From NCBI RefSeq assembly GCF_022965805.1, contig NC_133106.1:35639913-35703912 (forward strand): a stretch of DNA of 64,000 nucleotides. The letters run 5' to 3'. Numbering within the stretch: position 1 is the stretch's first letter; every line of letters starts with the position of its first letter. The notes under the pieces were generated by a model. It did not search any database. It saw nothing but the letters and a program-made list of their open reading frames with translations, and was not told where the DNA came from. Origin of the DNA: Primulina eburnea (lineage: Eukaryota > Streptophyta > Magnoliopsida > Lamiales > Gesneriaceae). The position numbers and the translations under genes were made by a program. Below, in pieces: positions 23,393 to 35,063 of this stretch.

Positions 23393-23631
23393 AGACACAC
23401 ACACACACACACACACACTAGGAGTTGGGAGAAATTATTCAAATTAATCATGTCTTATCATTACATTCGATGTTGCATGCATTTGATTTCATTTATGAAC
23501 TGTCACATTATTAAAATCGATGAAAGTAATTAATTTATCATTGATCCAATTAAATTTTTTTTCTTTATACAATCTAGAGTATTAGTATTCAATTTTTTTT
23601 TGAAGTATTTAAACCTAATTTTGAATTAGAT

Positions 23632-23683
<52 letters not shown>

Positions 23684-24485
23684 ACTTCGGACCCAAACGG
23701 CGAATATTATATATATATAAAATAATTTTAGGCCTGATAATTTTCTCGGCTGCCTATGCTTTTCATCTCCGCCGGCTCCTTCAGCATATGTATTACGGCT
23801 TTTCTCATTCAGACAATAAGTGCTAATTAATTAATATGAGATAAACGATGATATCATATTTAAAAACTAAAATTAAAATAATTAAATATAATAATTTTTT
23901 TATAAAATCACCAAGAGGAAAAATAAAAAAAATTGAAAATATAATATAAGTAAATATGTATCATAAAAAATGAAAATGCATTTCGATCCGTCTATTTTAT
24001 GTTATCAAATTTCTATCTTAATCATGTACCTTTTGATTTTTTACAATTTTAATAATTTTTCATCAAAAATGATTAATTTTTTTTTTAAAAATAACATACT
24101 AAGAATATAAAAACACGATTGTAAGATATATATCTAATTGTGCGAAGATATTATCCACAGAACCTATAACATTATTTTATCTTGTATAATACGTAGGTCA
24201 TAAATATAACAATCTAGTCTGTCTGGACAAGCAGGTAGCCAAAAAGTATAAACATAAATTATAAAACCCTACATTAGCTATCACAATTAATACGAATTTG
24301 GTAGCAATTCAGAGCCTCCCAGTTTTCTATATATGCTCATTCTTTTATTATAAATTGGTCATTATCACCACCAGAAACGAGGAATTCTAACGAAAATCGT
24401 TCTGTTTTTAGTATCTGGGAAAAATAGTTTGTTGACTTCGGTACACAAATAATATCGTTATATGTTAGAGGAAAGAATTTCGAAG
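23393..24485. other. Intergenic with CA and TA microsatellites
   Basis: (AC)n at 23395-23418 and (TA)n at about 23635-23673; otherwise AT-rich spacer with no gene seen. Confidence 0.6.
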
Positions 24486-25599
24486 ATGAAATGTTTGGTC
24501 GCTCTTTCCACTTTTGTGTTCTCAGGTACCTATACATACATACATCCCTCTTTAATTATTCACCAAGGATATGTCACGAATAATTAATTTTTTGCCCACC
24601 ACTTTTGTTTTTTTTATCTGATATAATATTGGTTCACACACACACACACACACACATTTATATATATCTGATATAATATTGGTTCATACATATATATATG
24701 CATGTTTAAAAATTTGATTGGAGACAATATTAATAGTATGCGATTATATATTTTGGTTTAACTTGACGTTTAGCTCAAATATCAAATAAGATTATAGTTA
24801 TAAATCATTATATATGTTATTTAAATATATTTTATATTATACATCATTTATCACCTCGTCCTACCGACTAAACAATGACTTTAAGTGCTTATATTGTTCT
24901 CTTGCTGTTTTTTATAGAAGAAAACTTATGAAACGCATAATACTGAGATGTGTACTTGGCAGAATTGTTGTCCAGCGTTAATATATTATTCTTGTTGCAG
25001 TTGTGGGTATTAATGGTGCATTGGAAGCCGCTAAGAATGAAGATTGCATTCAAGAATTAGTCCTGCCAAGCGGAATTCACGCAGTCAATTACACTGGTAA
25101 TGTGCAAAAAGAAAAAGGAACCCTAGCTATATCTTTATTTTTTGGGAAGAAAATTTGTATCAACTACATATAGAAATCAATTTTTGTTCATTGAATTAAA
25201 CTTTTGCACATTTAACCTTTCATTTACAATATCTTCTTGAATCATATTTACTGGAAGGCGATGAATCCGGTACCATAAGTCGGGTCGGTGCTGGGGCGCT
25301 GTCTTGTTCGATATACGACATCCTCGTCGACCAGGGCGCGACGGAGCTGCTTCCCAATGGTATACCCACGCACACGGTGGAAGTTCAGAATGTCAGCATC
25401 TCCAACATCCACCTCAGCTGCGGGTGGTTATCAGCTCTGCCAGGCTGGTGGATCCGAGGATATTCCGGCGGGTTGGATACGATGATTGCCTTGTCAACGA
25501 CGGAGAGCCCCTCAGCCCCGGAGAAGCTCTTTCTTTCCAGTATGCCAATACTTTCATCAGTTCATGTATCCTCTTTATGTATCATCCGTAGCTTGTTAA
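24486..25599 (+). pseudogene. TPD1-like secreted peptide gene with two frame shifts
   Basis: Three exons: 24486-24525 (signal peptide, MKCLVALSTFVFS), 25001-25096, and 25258-25599, with GT-AG borders and matching phases. Exon 3 carries the TAPETUM DETERMINANT1 family core: [32 protein letters not shown], then [36 protein letters not shown] and finally [14 protein letters not shown]. These blocks lie in three successive frames. The first shift is at 25428-25432, where TTATC stands in place of an expected Phe codon (+2). The second is at 25553-25560, where TTCATCAG precedes TTCATG (+8). The CxxxC segment before IHLSCGW is also missing. TPD1 proteins are small Cys-rich ligands of the EMS1 receptor in anther tapetum specification. 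Either a recent pseudogene or assembly errors. Confidence 0.75.
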
Positions 25600-27461
25600 C
25601 TATATATGCACGTGTTTTTTAATTATATTATATATATCTATATAATCATATATATTAGTTTGTTTCGCTCAATAATTATATGAAATATAATTTCAAAAAC
25701 GAGGCACATATATTCTTCACACATCAACATATCATGAGGATAACTGTTTGATATGAATATTAATCACCTACTGATTTTTATGACGCGAGCACCCGCCGTC
25801 ACTATTTTTCCGTACACATTGAGTAAACTTTTGGGCTAACACAGAAACCTACAAATCATGTTCACCGAGTAAACCGCACCAAACTTGACTCGAAAAAGTG
25901 TTGGCTGGAAGAATCGAACTCTGATCAAATTTTTATATACTCCAAGAACTCAAACACGTTGTCGAAAATATTTTACACAGTACTTTTATATACATTATTG
26001 ATGGTTTCTATTGGGTACCTTAATCTCGTGATGGATTAAAACTATATACTAAATGGAATCATTCCAAAATTTATCGCAACAACTTAATAATATTAGGGAT
26101 GTTACCGAAGCTAAGACGATTAAACGAGTTCCTAGATTATGGGATAATTGAACCATACTAATCTCTTTTTTTTATTATCTATCGAACAACTTTATACAGA
26201 TCTAAACACATTATTGACCAGAGATTAATATGGTTTCGAATTCGTTTTGATTTGATATATTGATGTGATATTCATTTCCATGTGGTATCAATCAACAGAG
26301 TTAACCGGATTAAATCCGACCGTTTCCAGATTGGTCCATCCGTTGATTGTTGAGCATCCATCCCTAATTAATACAAAAAAATTGAATTTATATACATTTC
26401 GTATGCCATGCCTAGTGTCTATGAATCTAGTCATTCGTGTGCTGCGGCTAAGCTGTCGTAGCTTCGAATAATTCACTACTCACATTAATGACATTTATCC
26501 ATTTAATTGGTACCTGCGATCGATTCAATTAACTACATAATAAAATATATTCATGTTTCAATTTCATATATCGTAATCAAAACTGCGTATATTTTTAGAA
26601 ATGATGGAGGAATATTTTTAAAAATAAAATAAATATTTATAAATATTAATATATGACAAATGTATCCACCATGAAGATCAGGCGGGGGGACTCTGCCTAA
26701 GCTCGCCAAAATCCACACCGCTTTTCACTTGTTTCTTTCTCTCTCGGGTCTTTTTTTATCATTCACCGCATTTGTTTGTCACGTAATATACCCACTATAC
26801 GCAATCTTAGCCGCCAAAATCAAAACCAGTGAATTTTCTACAACGCTGCTCAGGTTTGTTACTTTCTCGGAGCGGAATAGAATTCCAAGTTTCCAACTTT
26901 TTTGTTTCTCTCTGGCTTCTATTGGATTTTTTTTTCTGTTTTTGGTCTCTGAAAGTAGTTGTTGCTCTGCGCTTGCTGAATTAATCCTTTTTACTTTGTG
27001 GGAAGATATTTTTTAAAATAGTGCAGGAGATTGAAGGGCGCTTGTACTTTTTTGTCTGCTGATGTAATAAGCTTTATCTCATTGTTCTTTTCGTTTCCTC
27101 GTTGTTGGTTTGTTTTCAGTCGTAGTACAACCTTCGGGATTCGTAGAAATTTACGGCCGTGGGAAATTTAAAAGATTTTACCGAAAACGCAAGATAGACT
27201 GCTTAGGAAAGTCGATGGAATGCGTCTAGGATGTGGTAGGATGGGATCATTGCCCTTGATTTTTTTTTTCTAGCATCTTTGTTTAAATATTTTCACACGG
27301 GCAGGTTAATTGTTGCTCCTGTCGTCCTGTTGGTAACATGATGTGTACTTTGTTCTGTTTCTGGATAGTCATAGCTCGAACTTGCATTTTCATGAACTGG
27401 TCACTGGACATTCAGCGTTTGTTATGACACTTAGCATTTCAACATTTTATGTTTGAACAGC
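25600..27461. other. Intergenic; possible SINE relic and 5' leader of BAH gene
   Basis: About 1.9 kb. A pol III B-box-like sequence in reverse (GAATCGAACTCTG at 25911-25923) suggests a degraded SINE. The CT-rich stretch from about 26700 may hold a non-coding first exon of the downstream BAH-Agenet gene, whose acceptor (GAACAG) is at 27455-27460. No coding gene is seen. Confidence 0.5.
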
Positions 27462-30411
27462 ATGATCAATTGTCAAGCTTTCAAGTCATGGGAAGAACGT
27501 GTTATTTCATCGGAAAAGGGCAATCGTGTTGTTCACTATTACTTGAAGGGTTCTGCTGGAAATTCTGTCCTAGCTGTAGTGGGGACTGAGAGGAGTATAA
27601 GACACATGGTCTATGTTGTTTCGGAGGACTTTATATATATTTACGGGTCCACAACCAGAATCCATTGTGAAACAAAGTGGCGGGCAAGGCGAGAGGTTGT
27701 TGAGTGGCTCACATCAGTTGTCTCAAGAAGTGCCCCAGTCCTAGAGAACAATGGTATGCAATTGTCTAGTTTTATTGTTGAAATATAATCTTCAGTCCGA
27801 CATGGATAACAAATTTTTTTTCTGTACTCTGTAGTATACCAATATTCCCATGAACTCTTATTGGGTTATTGCCTTCATCAGCGGAGAAATTGTTGTCTAA
27901 AAGGCGTCACATGGATAACCGGGTCTAAAACTAAATGAAATTGAAGCTGAATACTCCAAGACAGATGCCTAATTTAGGATATTGTAAGATGTGCATAGAA
28001 AAGGAAACAAAATGTATAGGCTATCTACTAATGCACCGGACATTCATGCACTTGCACATAGTTTGCACAAGATAATGTGAACTACACTTGAAGATTTTTT
28101 TACAGGTAACCTCTGATGTCAATCTCTTCCTGGATATGGTTGGCCAAGCAATGTGGGTCTGGGGAAAGGATTCAATTTGGGGTTTCAGGGTTTCTCGTAC
28201 TATTATTTTTCTTCATAAATTTTAAATGAAATGTGGTTGTGAGTATAACACATGATCATTCTCTCCCAGCTTGTGCCTAATATTTCTTTACCTGGTTTAT
28301 TCTATTTATCCACTATTGCTTGATTTTTCTCTAGAGTTGTATTACACGTAATAATTATTTGGTTATTATCTTGGTTGATCAAACTTCTATTGGCACAGCA
28401 CCATCTCAAGAACATCTTAAATCCCTGATGATTCGTTTCTCTGATCAGAAAATCCTGGATGAGGTATCTATTATTATTTTATTTTGATTTATATGTTTTC
28501 ATATATTCTTTCATGCTAGAGGTTTAACCATTGGATTACTCATAAAGATCTTGATTTCAAATGCAGAACTACGGAAACTTGGTGACCCCAAATTCAAACA
28601 TCATATGGTCAGGTGATGCCTGGATATGTAGTGAGCAGCTGAAGCACTATCCGGCTTTTTCCAGGAGTGGAACTGAGATAGCAGTAAGTCCCGAAACGCT
28701 AGCATCCTCTCTTACAACGAACAAATTTTGTTACTCTTATCTCAATCCTGGTTTTGTCCTTCAGGTTTATTCCTTTGTATGGATCGTAAATGAAGAGGAA
28801 AATGACTACCTGGGTTACTTGGAAGATTTGTACGAGGATCAGCAGGGGGAGAAATTGGTTAAAGTGCGTCGGTTTCACTTTAGTGAGGAAATTGAAAGTC
28901 TGATTCCTTTGTTACACCCACATCCCAGAGAAATTTTTATCACTCCTTACAAGCACCAGGTTGGTGTAAAGCACATTGATGGTCTGGCTGCAATTTTGAC
29001 ACCTAGTCATTTCGAGAAATGTTTGGCTCTTTTTCCTCCAAGCTTGTCGCTAGGATGTTTCGTGTGCTGCAGAGAATTCAGAAATGCCAAAGTTAATCCC
29101 TTTGTGTTTAGCAAATTAATAGTCTACTGTGAGCAACCAATATTACGAACACTGTCATCTCATGTCTCAGAGGAAAGAAACAACGAATTAAAATCAATTG
29201 AAATAGAATGCCAAAAGCGTGGCTCCAAGAGAGTTATGAGTTGCAGAATGGATTCGACGCTTGGAAATAGTCATGCTATTCTTAGTACTTCAGTGTCGGA
29301 TAGTCTGATGGAAAAATATGTGCCAGCGTGTCAGAGATTGAAAATCCAACTTGATGGGCCTGTTGATAATCGGCTCGTTGTGTCTCAGCCAAGGGATCAA
29401 ATGCTGTACAAATTCAATGAAAATGTCGAGGTTCTTTGCCAAGATAGTGGCATGCGGGGATGCTGGTTCAGGTGTATGATCTTGTATTCATCGAAAAAAT
29501 TGCTAAAGGTTCAATACTTTGATGTTTTTAATGCCGATGGACCTGGGAAAGTGGAGGTATACATACATACGAGTTACTTTTTTTGGATATCAAAGTCCAA
29601 TCAAAGCTATGTTAGAAGTTCTAAATTGTTGATCTTGATTTTCAGCAGCCAATGTACGCCTATTTATCTACTTGTATGATGTGTATAGGAATGGGTTTCG
29701 GCAACCAGGGTGGCTGGTCCTGATATCTTGGGCGTGAGATCTGCACGCCGACTGGCAATCAGGCCCTGGCGGCATGAGGAATCTTCGGGACATGCATTTG
29801 AGGTTGGAGCCGCAGTCGATGCATGGTGGTGTGATGGTTGGTGGGAAGGTGTTGTAATCGGGAACGACACATCTGCAGAAAGCAATCTTCAAGTTTACTT
29901 CCCTGGTATGAAAGAAAAGTCAGGAAAGTCTCGAGTCTCCTACTCTCCTTACATTACCTAATAATCAAAGGCTTTATCCCTGATCAGGATAACAATCACC
30001 ACACTTGATTCTTTTTTACATCATCAACTTGTTCTTATACATTGGTTCGAATCTTGTTGATTTGGTATTGTTTTGCTCGTTAAAGAAATCTTTCCTTTTC
30101 TCATTTTGGTTCCGGTGAACTGATGCCTCATTGGCAGAATTTGACCTGCTTATCATTTCTTGGCAGGTGAAAATAGATTTTTGACCATAAAGAGGAAAAA
30201 CATTAGAGTTTCGCTAGATTGGATGGATGATAAATGGGTAAATACTCCAGCAAAGCCCGATATACTCTTATTCCTGACTTCGATTTTCAGTTCCGTGCCA
30301 CAGCTTCCCCCACACACAACTTTGAGCGAGGATAATACCTCTGACCTTACATATGAAGAAGTTTGTACTCCTCAACGTGAAGGATCAGAAGACGACGAAC
30401 ACAAATCATAG
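27462..30411 (+). CDS. BAH and Agenet domain chromatin-associated protein
   Basis: Six coding exons: 27462-27753, 28399-28463, 28567-28683, 28765-29556, 29689-29905, 30167-30411; phases 1, 0, 0, 0, 1. Product 575 aa. Residues 1-97 are an N-terminal domain typical of this plant family ([27 protein letters not shown]). A BAH domain covers ~130-255 ([38 protein letters not shown] read across the exon 3/4 border, [20 protein letters not shown]). Two Agenet/Tudor-like repeats follow at ~371-440 ([20 protein letters not shown]) and ~457-515 ([20 protein letters not shown]). The same BAH-Agenet layout occurs in Arabidopsis At1g68580. Such modules read histone tails or nucleic-acid-bound proteins. 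The 81-nt intron 28684-28764 is in frame and open, so its retention would add 27 residues in front of the BAH core. Confidence 0.88.
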
Positions 30412-32374
30412 TTACTAGGTTTGCATTAGTTAATCAGCATAAGACCTTTCCAAAAAAAAAATATTAATACACCGCTCAACTTCATTTTAAGAAATGACTA
30501 AAAAAACACGAACGCCAGGTTCACAGAAGTTCTGGTCGCATATATAGCACTATGAAGGAGCCCGGCTCTACTCTGATTTGGCTACAAGCATAAAACTGTG
30601 AAGTGGTAGTTGTGAGCTACTACTTGGGGGTAATTTTGGCTCTGTAAGCAAGTTCTGGGCTGTACATGGTTGTTTTGGCTTTCCTTTTTGTGCCAACTTT
30701 AGTTGTATATACAGAAATAGGCAAAATACAGACTGACCTTGAATTTTTGGATGCTGTTTGTGAAGGTAGTGCCTTAAACATGCACCTTATGTTCCTTGAT
30801 CATGTGTGCATAGTCATATGTTCAGTTTCACGTTTACTCTTACAACCTACAGGCAATGGCCCATCAACAAATATTTTATTCGCTTGCCGGAAATTGCATC
30901 CAACTCTCATGTGAAAATTCACGCCGTGCGTCTGATGATAAGCGTTTACGGTTTAACCTCTCGAGTTTTTGCGTCTGATTTTTATAGTTTAGCACCAGAC
31001 TTATCAATAGCATAAAATGTGTAATAAATATTATCAGACGCAATTACAGTATGAAAATTTACAAGTACATATTTTATGGTATATGAATTTCTGTTTTAAC
31101 AACAGGGGTGGTTAAAATACCTATTAATATTTAACGGGATTTTAAGCAACTTCGTTTTCTTAAGGGAGCTGGTGCAATTTCCCATTCATGTGGCGGGGAA
31201 TTATAAATCTAGTCGGTTATTAATTATTTTTAAGGTTATGCTCGTTTAAAGATTAAGTTCCAAACATCTTAGATCTGTTTAAAAGATTTTTACAGTGGGT
31301 TGTATCATTATAATTTCATTGATTGTCTAATTATGTTTCGCTATATAAATACTCACCATAACCTATAACCTATGTTACCCTTGGCAAAAACTTGTGTGAC
31401 GGTCTCACGGGTCGTAGTTGTGAGACGGATCTCTTATTTGGGTCATCCATGAAAAAGTATAATTTTTTATGCTAAGAGTATTACTTTTTATTGTGAATAT
31501 GGGTAGGGTTGACCCGTCTCACAGATTAAGATCCGTGACACGGTCTCACATTAGACCTACTCGTTACCCTTATATATTGAAATACAAGGAAGAGTGCTTT
31601 GTTAAAAAAAACCACATAGTAGTTGCAGCAAGACCTTCTGTATGTATCGGTTGGAAATCAGTTATAGAACTAAAATAAAAGTATTTTTATATCATAAATA
31701 AAATAATAGAATCGGAAAATTTTAAAACAACAATGCAAGTATTTACCATGTATCCCGTACTCCATATTATGCATCGGGTATAAAAAAAGAAGGAAAAAAG
31801 AGACCCTCAAACAGAGATGACAATTTTCCCCACGAGTTTGAGGCTCCGTAAGAAAACTCGAAACGGAGATCATCCTCGATTTTTTCAGGTTTGAAGTGGA
31901 TATGAGATTATTATCTGCATCGACCGAACCCGTCCCGAAAATAATATTAACAGTAAAATAATAATAATATTATTATTATTAAGTTATCATTATAAAATTA
32001 ATAATAATAGATAATAATAAGTATTTCCAACTCGAACTCGTTTTGACTATTAATATTTTTGAAATAGAGATTAGAGATGTGGTTTCCATTTCGGGGATTT
32101 CAAGGTTCTGATCCCGAACCCGAAAAAGCCCCGGTTGTCATCCCACCCAAATCTTAAAGTCGTGTTTCAATGATGAATCGACTCCACAGTGCCAAATTTA
32201 AAACTTTAATTAAAGCGGGAAACCTTTTTTGAATTTTCCAGACCAATTAGTTGTCTGACTCTGACAGGAATAAAATTCAAACCTCGGTACTATACCAATC
32301 TACAAACGCTCTGCTTCCCCTTACGCCACGCCGTAATCAATTCCCGACAGGATAAACCTGAGAATTTCACGGAA
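30412..32374. other. Intergenic with MITE copy 2 and a GATGACAA-ended element
   Basis: 3' UTR of the BAH gene to ~30720, a MITE copy at 31384-31561, and a possible element at 31814-32148 bounded by inverted GATGACAA. TAA repeats lie at 31962-32012. No gene is seen. Confidence 0.55.
31384..31561 (+). mobile_element. MITE-like element, copy 2
   Basis: Starts GCAAAAACTTGTGTGACGG, then the GGTCTCACGGGTCGT palindromic block, GTGAGACGGATCTCTTATTT, central TATGCTAAGAGTATTACTTT, GGGTTGACCCGTCTCACAGA and a final CGGTCTCACATTAGACC. Same order as the copies at 36486 and 46413. Confidence 0.85.
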
Positions 32375-35063
32375 ATGGCTTCAATCAATCCTGCAACTCG
32401 GTACTCGAATAGCTTAAACAACTCCACAAAATCCGACCTTTCGTCATCATCCGAATTCCCTTCAACTCGTGAAACCTCACGCGCCATCACCAAGAAAAAC
32501 AGTGGCGGTGGGGCGGCCCAGTTTAACATCAGCTCCATGGTTAAAAAATTGGTGGAGAGCAAGAAGGCCAAGAATTTCAGCAGTGACCCCAAGTTTGTTG
32601 TGGCTGCGGATTTTTGGCCGATGATTTGAAGAGGAACGCGAAAAAGGATCATGGATTGAGTGGGCTACACAGGAAGTTGTTTAAGGGATCATCTTCTGCT
32701 GGGACGCAAAGGAAAGAGGAGAGTTCGAGAAAGGCGTTGACTGAGATGAAGGAGAATACAAGGACATTGGCGATGGTGCTGAGAAGCGAGAGGGAGCTTT
32801 TGAGCTTGAATAAAGAACAGGAACAGCAAATTCAAGAGATTAAGTTGTTGTTTGAAGAGAAAAACCTAGAGGTAAATTTCAGCATGTAATTTCTTTTGGG
32901 ATATTTGAGATCTCTGTTCGTTATTTTGCATGTTCTATGATTAATAATTAAACAACAGGAAATGAGGAAATCGAGTGTCAACTTAAGACACGAGACGCAC
33001 CTCCCGTTACTTTTAGATTTTTTGATAAAAAGGTTAACATGCGAAAGAAAATGCTTTCTCGATTACCTGAAATTACCTATTTCTCATGGCCTTCGGTTTC
33101 GTACCTTTTCATGCATTGAAACCACACCATTTATGCTTGATCTACTGGTCTGCATTCTTCACCCTTTGCAGAAGTTAGTGACTTACTCTTCATTCTATAA
33201 TTCCCGGGCTTTTGTGAGCGCGAGATATTGATATTCCATTTTGGATTAATCCCCCCTCATAAAAATAGATATGTCCATTTTGTTTCTAGGACTCACTTTT
33301 ATCTGTAGGTGATTTCTATCTTGGATTAATTCGATCTGATAACGTGATCCTTTTTTACTTGAGATGGAATTTGTATTTGGCTGTTCATTGTTTTGATACC
33401 CTTTCCTAGTATGTCTTTTGTACATCTCATTCATTCACTCATTCATTCATTTTGTTTGGGGCTTTTAGACTAATTACCCCAAGTCTCAGAGTGATTGCTG
33501 CTTCAACAATATTTTGTGATGGAAAACACAAGGAACAGGTTTTTCAAAAAAAAAAAAATGCATTCTGTGGATGAGTTTCTTAGTTCTACTTGATGCGATT
33601 AGAGCAAGTTCTGAACTCCTGAACACATTTGGAATTTGTAGCATTTTTATTGAGTGAAGGTCCTAAAACAAAATAAATACCATTTTTTCGAATCACGATC
33701 TTTTTCAATTTTCTAGAGTATACTCGTTATGGGATTGAGCTGTTTTATCTTTCAAGCTTATTAAAAGTGTAATTTCTAGGTTGAAAAGCTGAAAGATTTA
33801 TGCTTGAAGCAAAGGGAAGATATAAAGTCTCTGAAGAATGCCATTCTTTTCCCCGATGTCATAAATTCTCAGCTTCAGGACCTTTTGGAGAAACAGGGTA
33901 CTGAACTTAACCAGGCAAAACAACTCATTCCAAGTCTTCAGAGGCAGATTACTTCACTAACTGGACAGCTGCAATATTTTGCTGCGGATCTTGCCGAGGT
34001 AGCATTTGTATTCTTGTTCTAACGTATATCAAAGACAAAAATATAAATTTCTTGATCATAATTTTGTCATTGACTTTCGAGAATGGATTCAGTAGTTTCA
34101 GATGACTGATGCTTATATAGTGGCTTCTAAATGTCTCATAGTGTAACCTACTAGTGCTAAAAGTCTTCGAGAGTTAATTTCCTAAACTTCATTCTTTTGT
34201 CATGTTTGATGTTAGCTTAACTTTGTTTTAGAAACAGATAAATTTTGTTTCTATTTTGTGCATAATGCTTCACTTTTTATTTTCTTCTGGTCACAGGTGA
34301 AGGCGAACAAATATTCTTTACAAGGATTAAGTGATGATCATTTCAATTCTCCCAGGACTCTGTCATATGATCAAGAAGAGACTGCTAATTATCTGGTAAA
34401 ACCATTATTTAACTATTGAATCCAAATTATAAAGAAATGATTGCTATGCAAAAACACCCTAAATCATAGAAAATATGAATCTTACCATTGCTTTCTTGAT
34501 TATATTATTGTTAATGCAAGGTGAAGTTTTTCTCTTATTTCTTGAATATATTAACCTAAGACCTGGCGGCTGGCAAAGAGATTACCGCAGTTCATATTTT
34601 TTATAATAAAAATTTGACAAGTTATCCCCCATTGACCAGTTCGATCAAGAATTCAGTTCTGGGGATTATACAACCCCGCAGAGTCTGGATGACATGTTTT
34701 TGAAGGATTTAAATCCCTGCCTGACTCCTTGTTATTCCAAGACAAAGTCCAAGGTATCCAACCAACTTTACCACAAAAGCTTGGCTTCATTATTGTTGGC
34801 TTCTGTTTTTTAATGTATAAATTAGAAAATAATTAAATTTCTTGTAGGAATTTGGTATTACTGATTTCCCTGAACGTAGCTTATCTAAACACAAGGTCCA
34901 AACTTCTCATCAAATCGGCTTCGTTACTTGTGCAACGAAGCTTTCCAAAAGCTCTGAATGTTGTCAATCATCCAAGGCTGGAAATGGTTTAATCCACACA
35001 TCTCGAAGGTCTGATGAAAGTAAAATCATTTATGGAAAACAAATGCATCAGAAACTTTTTTGA
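32375..35063 (+). CDS. Plant coiled-coil protein, frame broken by one base in exon 1
   Basis: Five coding exons: 32375-32871, 33780-33998, 34297-34395, 34640-34753, 34848-35063. All junctions are in phase 0. Exon 1 is open from the ATG to VVAADF, but continues in the next frame as LADDLKRNAKKDHGLSG; the break is in the five-T run at 32611-32615, where a sixth T would restore one frame. With that, the product would be about 381 aa. The N-terminus is Ser/Thr-rich; residues ~85-245 are predicted coiled coil (MKENTRTLAMVLRSERELLS, LNKEQEQQIQEIKLLFEEKN, QLIPSLQRQITSLTGQL). The C-terminus is polar and Ser-rich. Databases usually name such proteins myosin-like or USO1-like without evidence. I do not know its function. 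The intact splice sites on both sides argue for an expressed gene or a very recent lesion. Confidence 0.7.

Noticed and set aside
25425..25622. Taking the frame that continues past CGW (LSALPGWW...) as the true TPD1-like C-terminus
   Set aside because: That continuation has no family similarity, whereas the other two frames carry the conserved TPD1 blocks in order.
28684..28764. Treating 28561-29679 as one 372-aa exon
   Set aside because: The frame is open, but the BAH domain in relatives runs directly from the YPAFSR region into YSFVWI, and clear GT-AG signals flank the intervening 81 bases; the frame's end also reads into the next intron.
30040..30056. GGTTCGAATC resembling a tRNA B-box
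   Set aside because: No A-box, acceptor stem or anticodon arm can be placed around it, and it lies in an intron of the BAH-Agenet gene.
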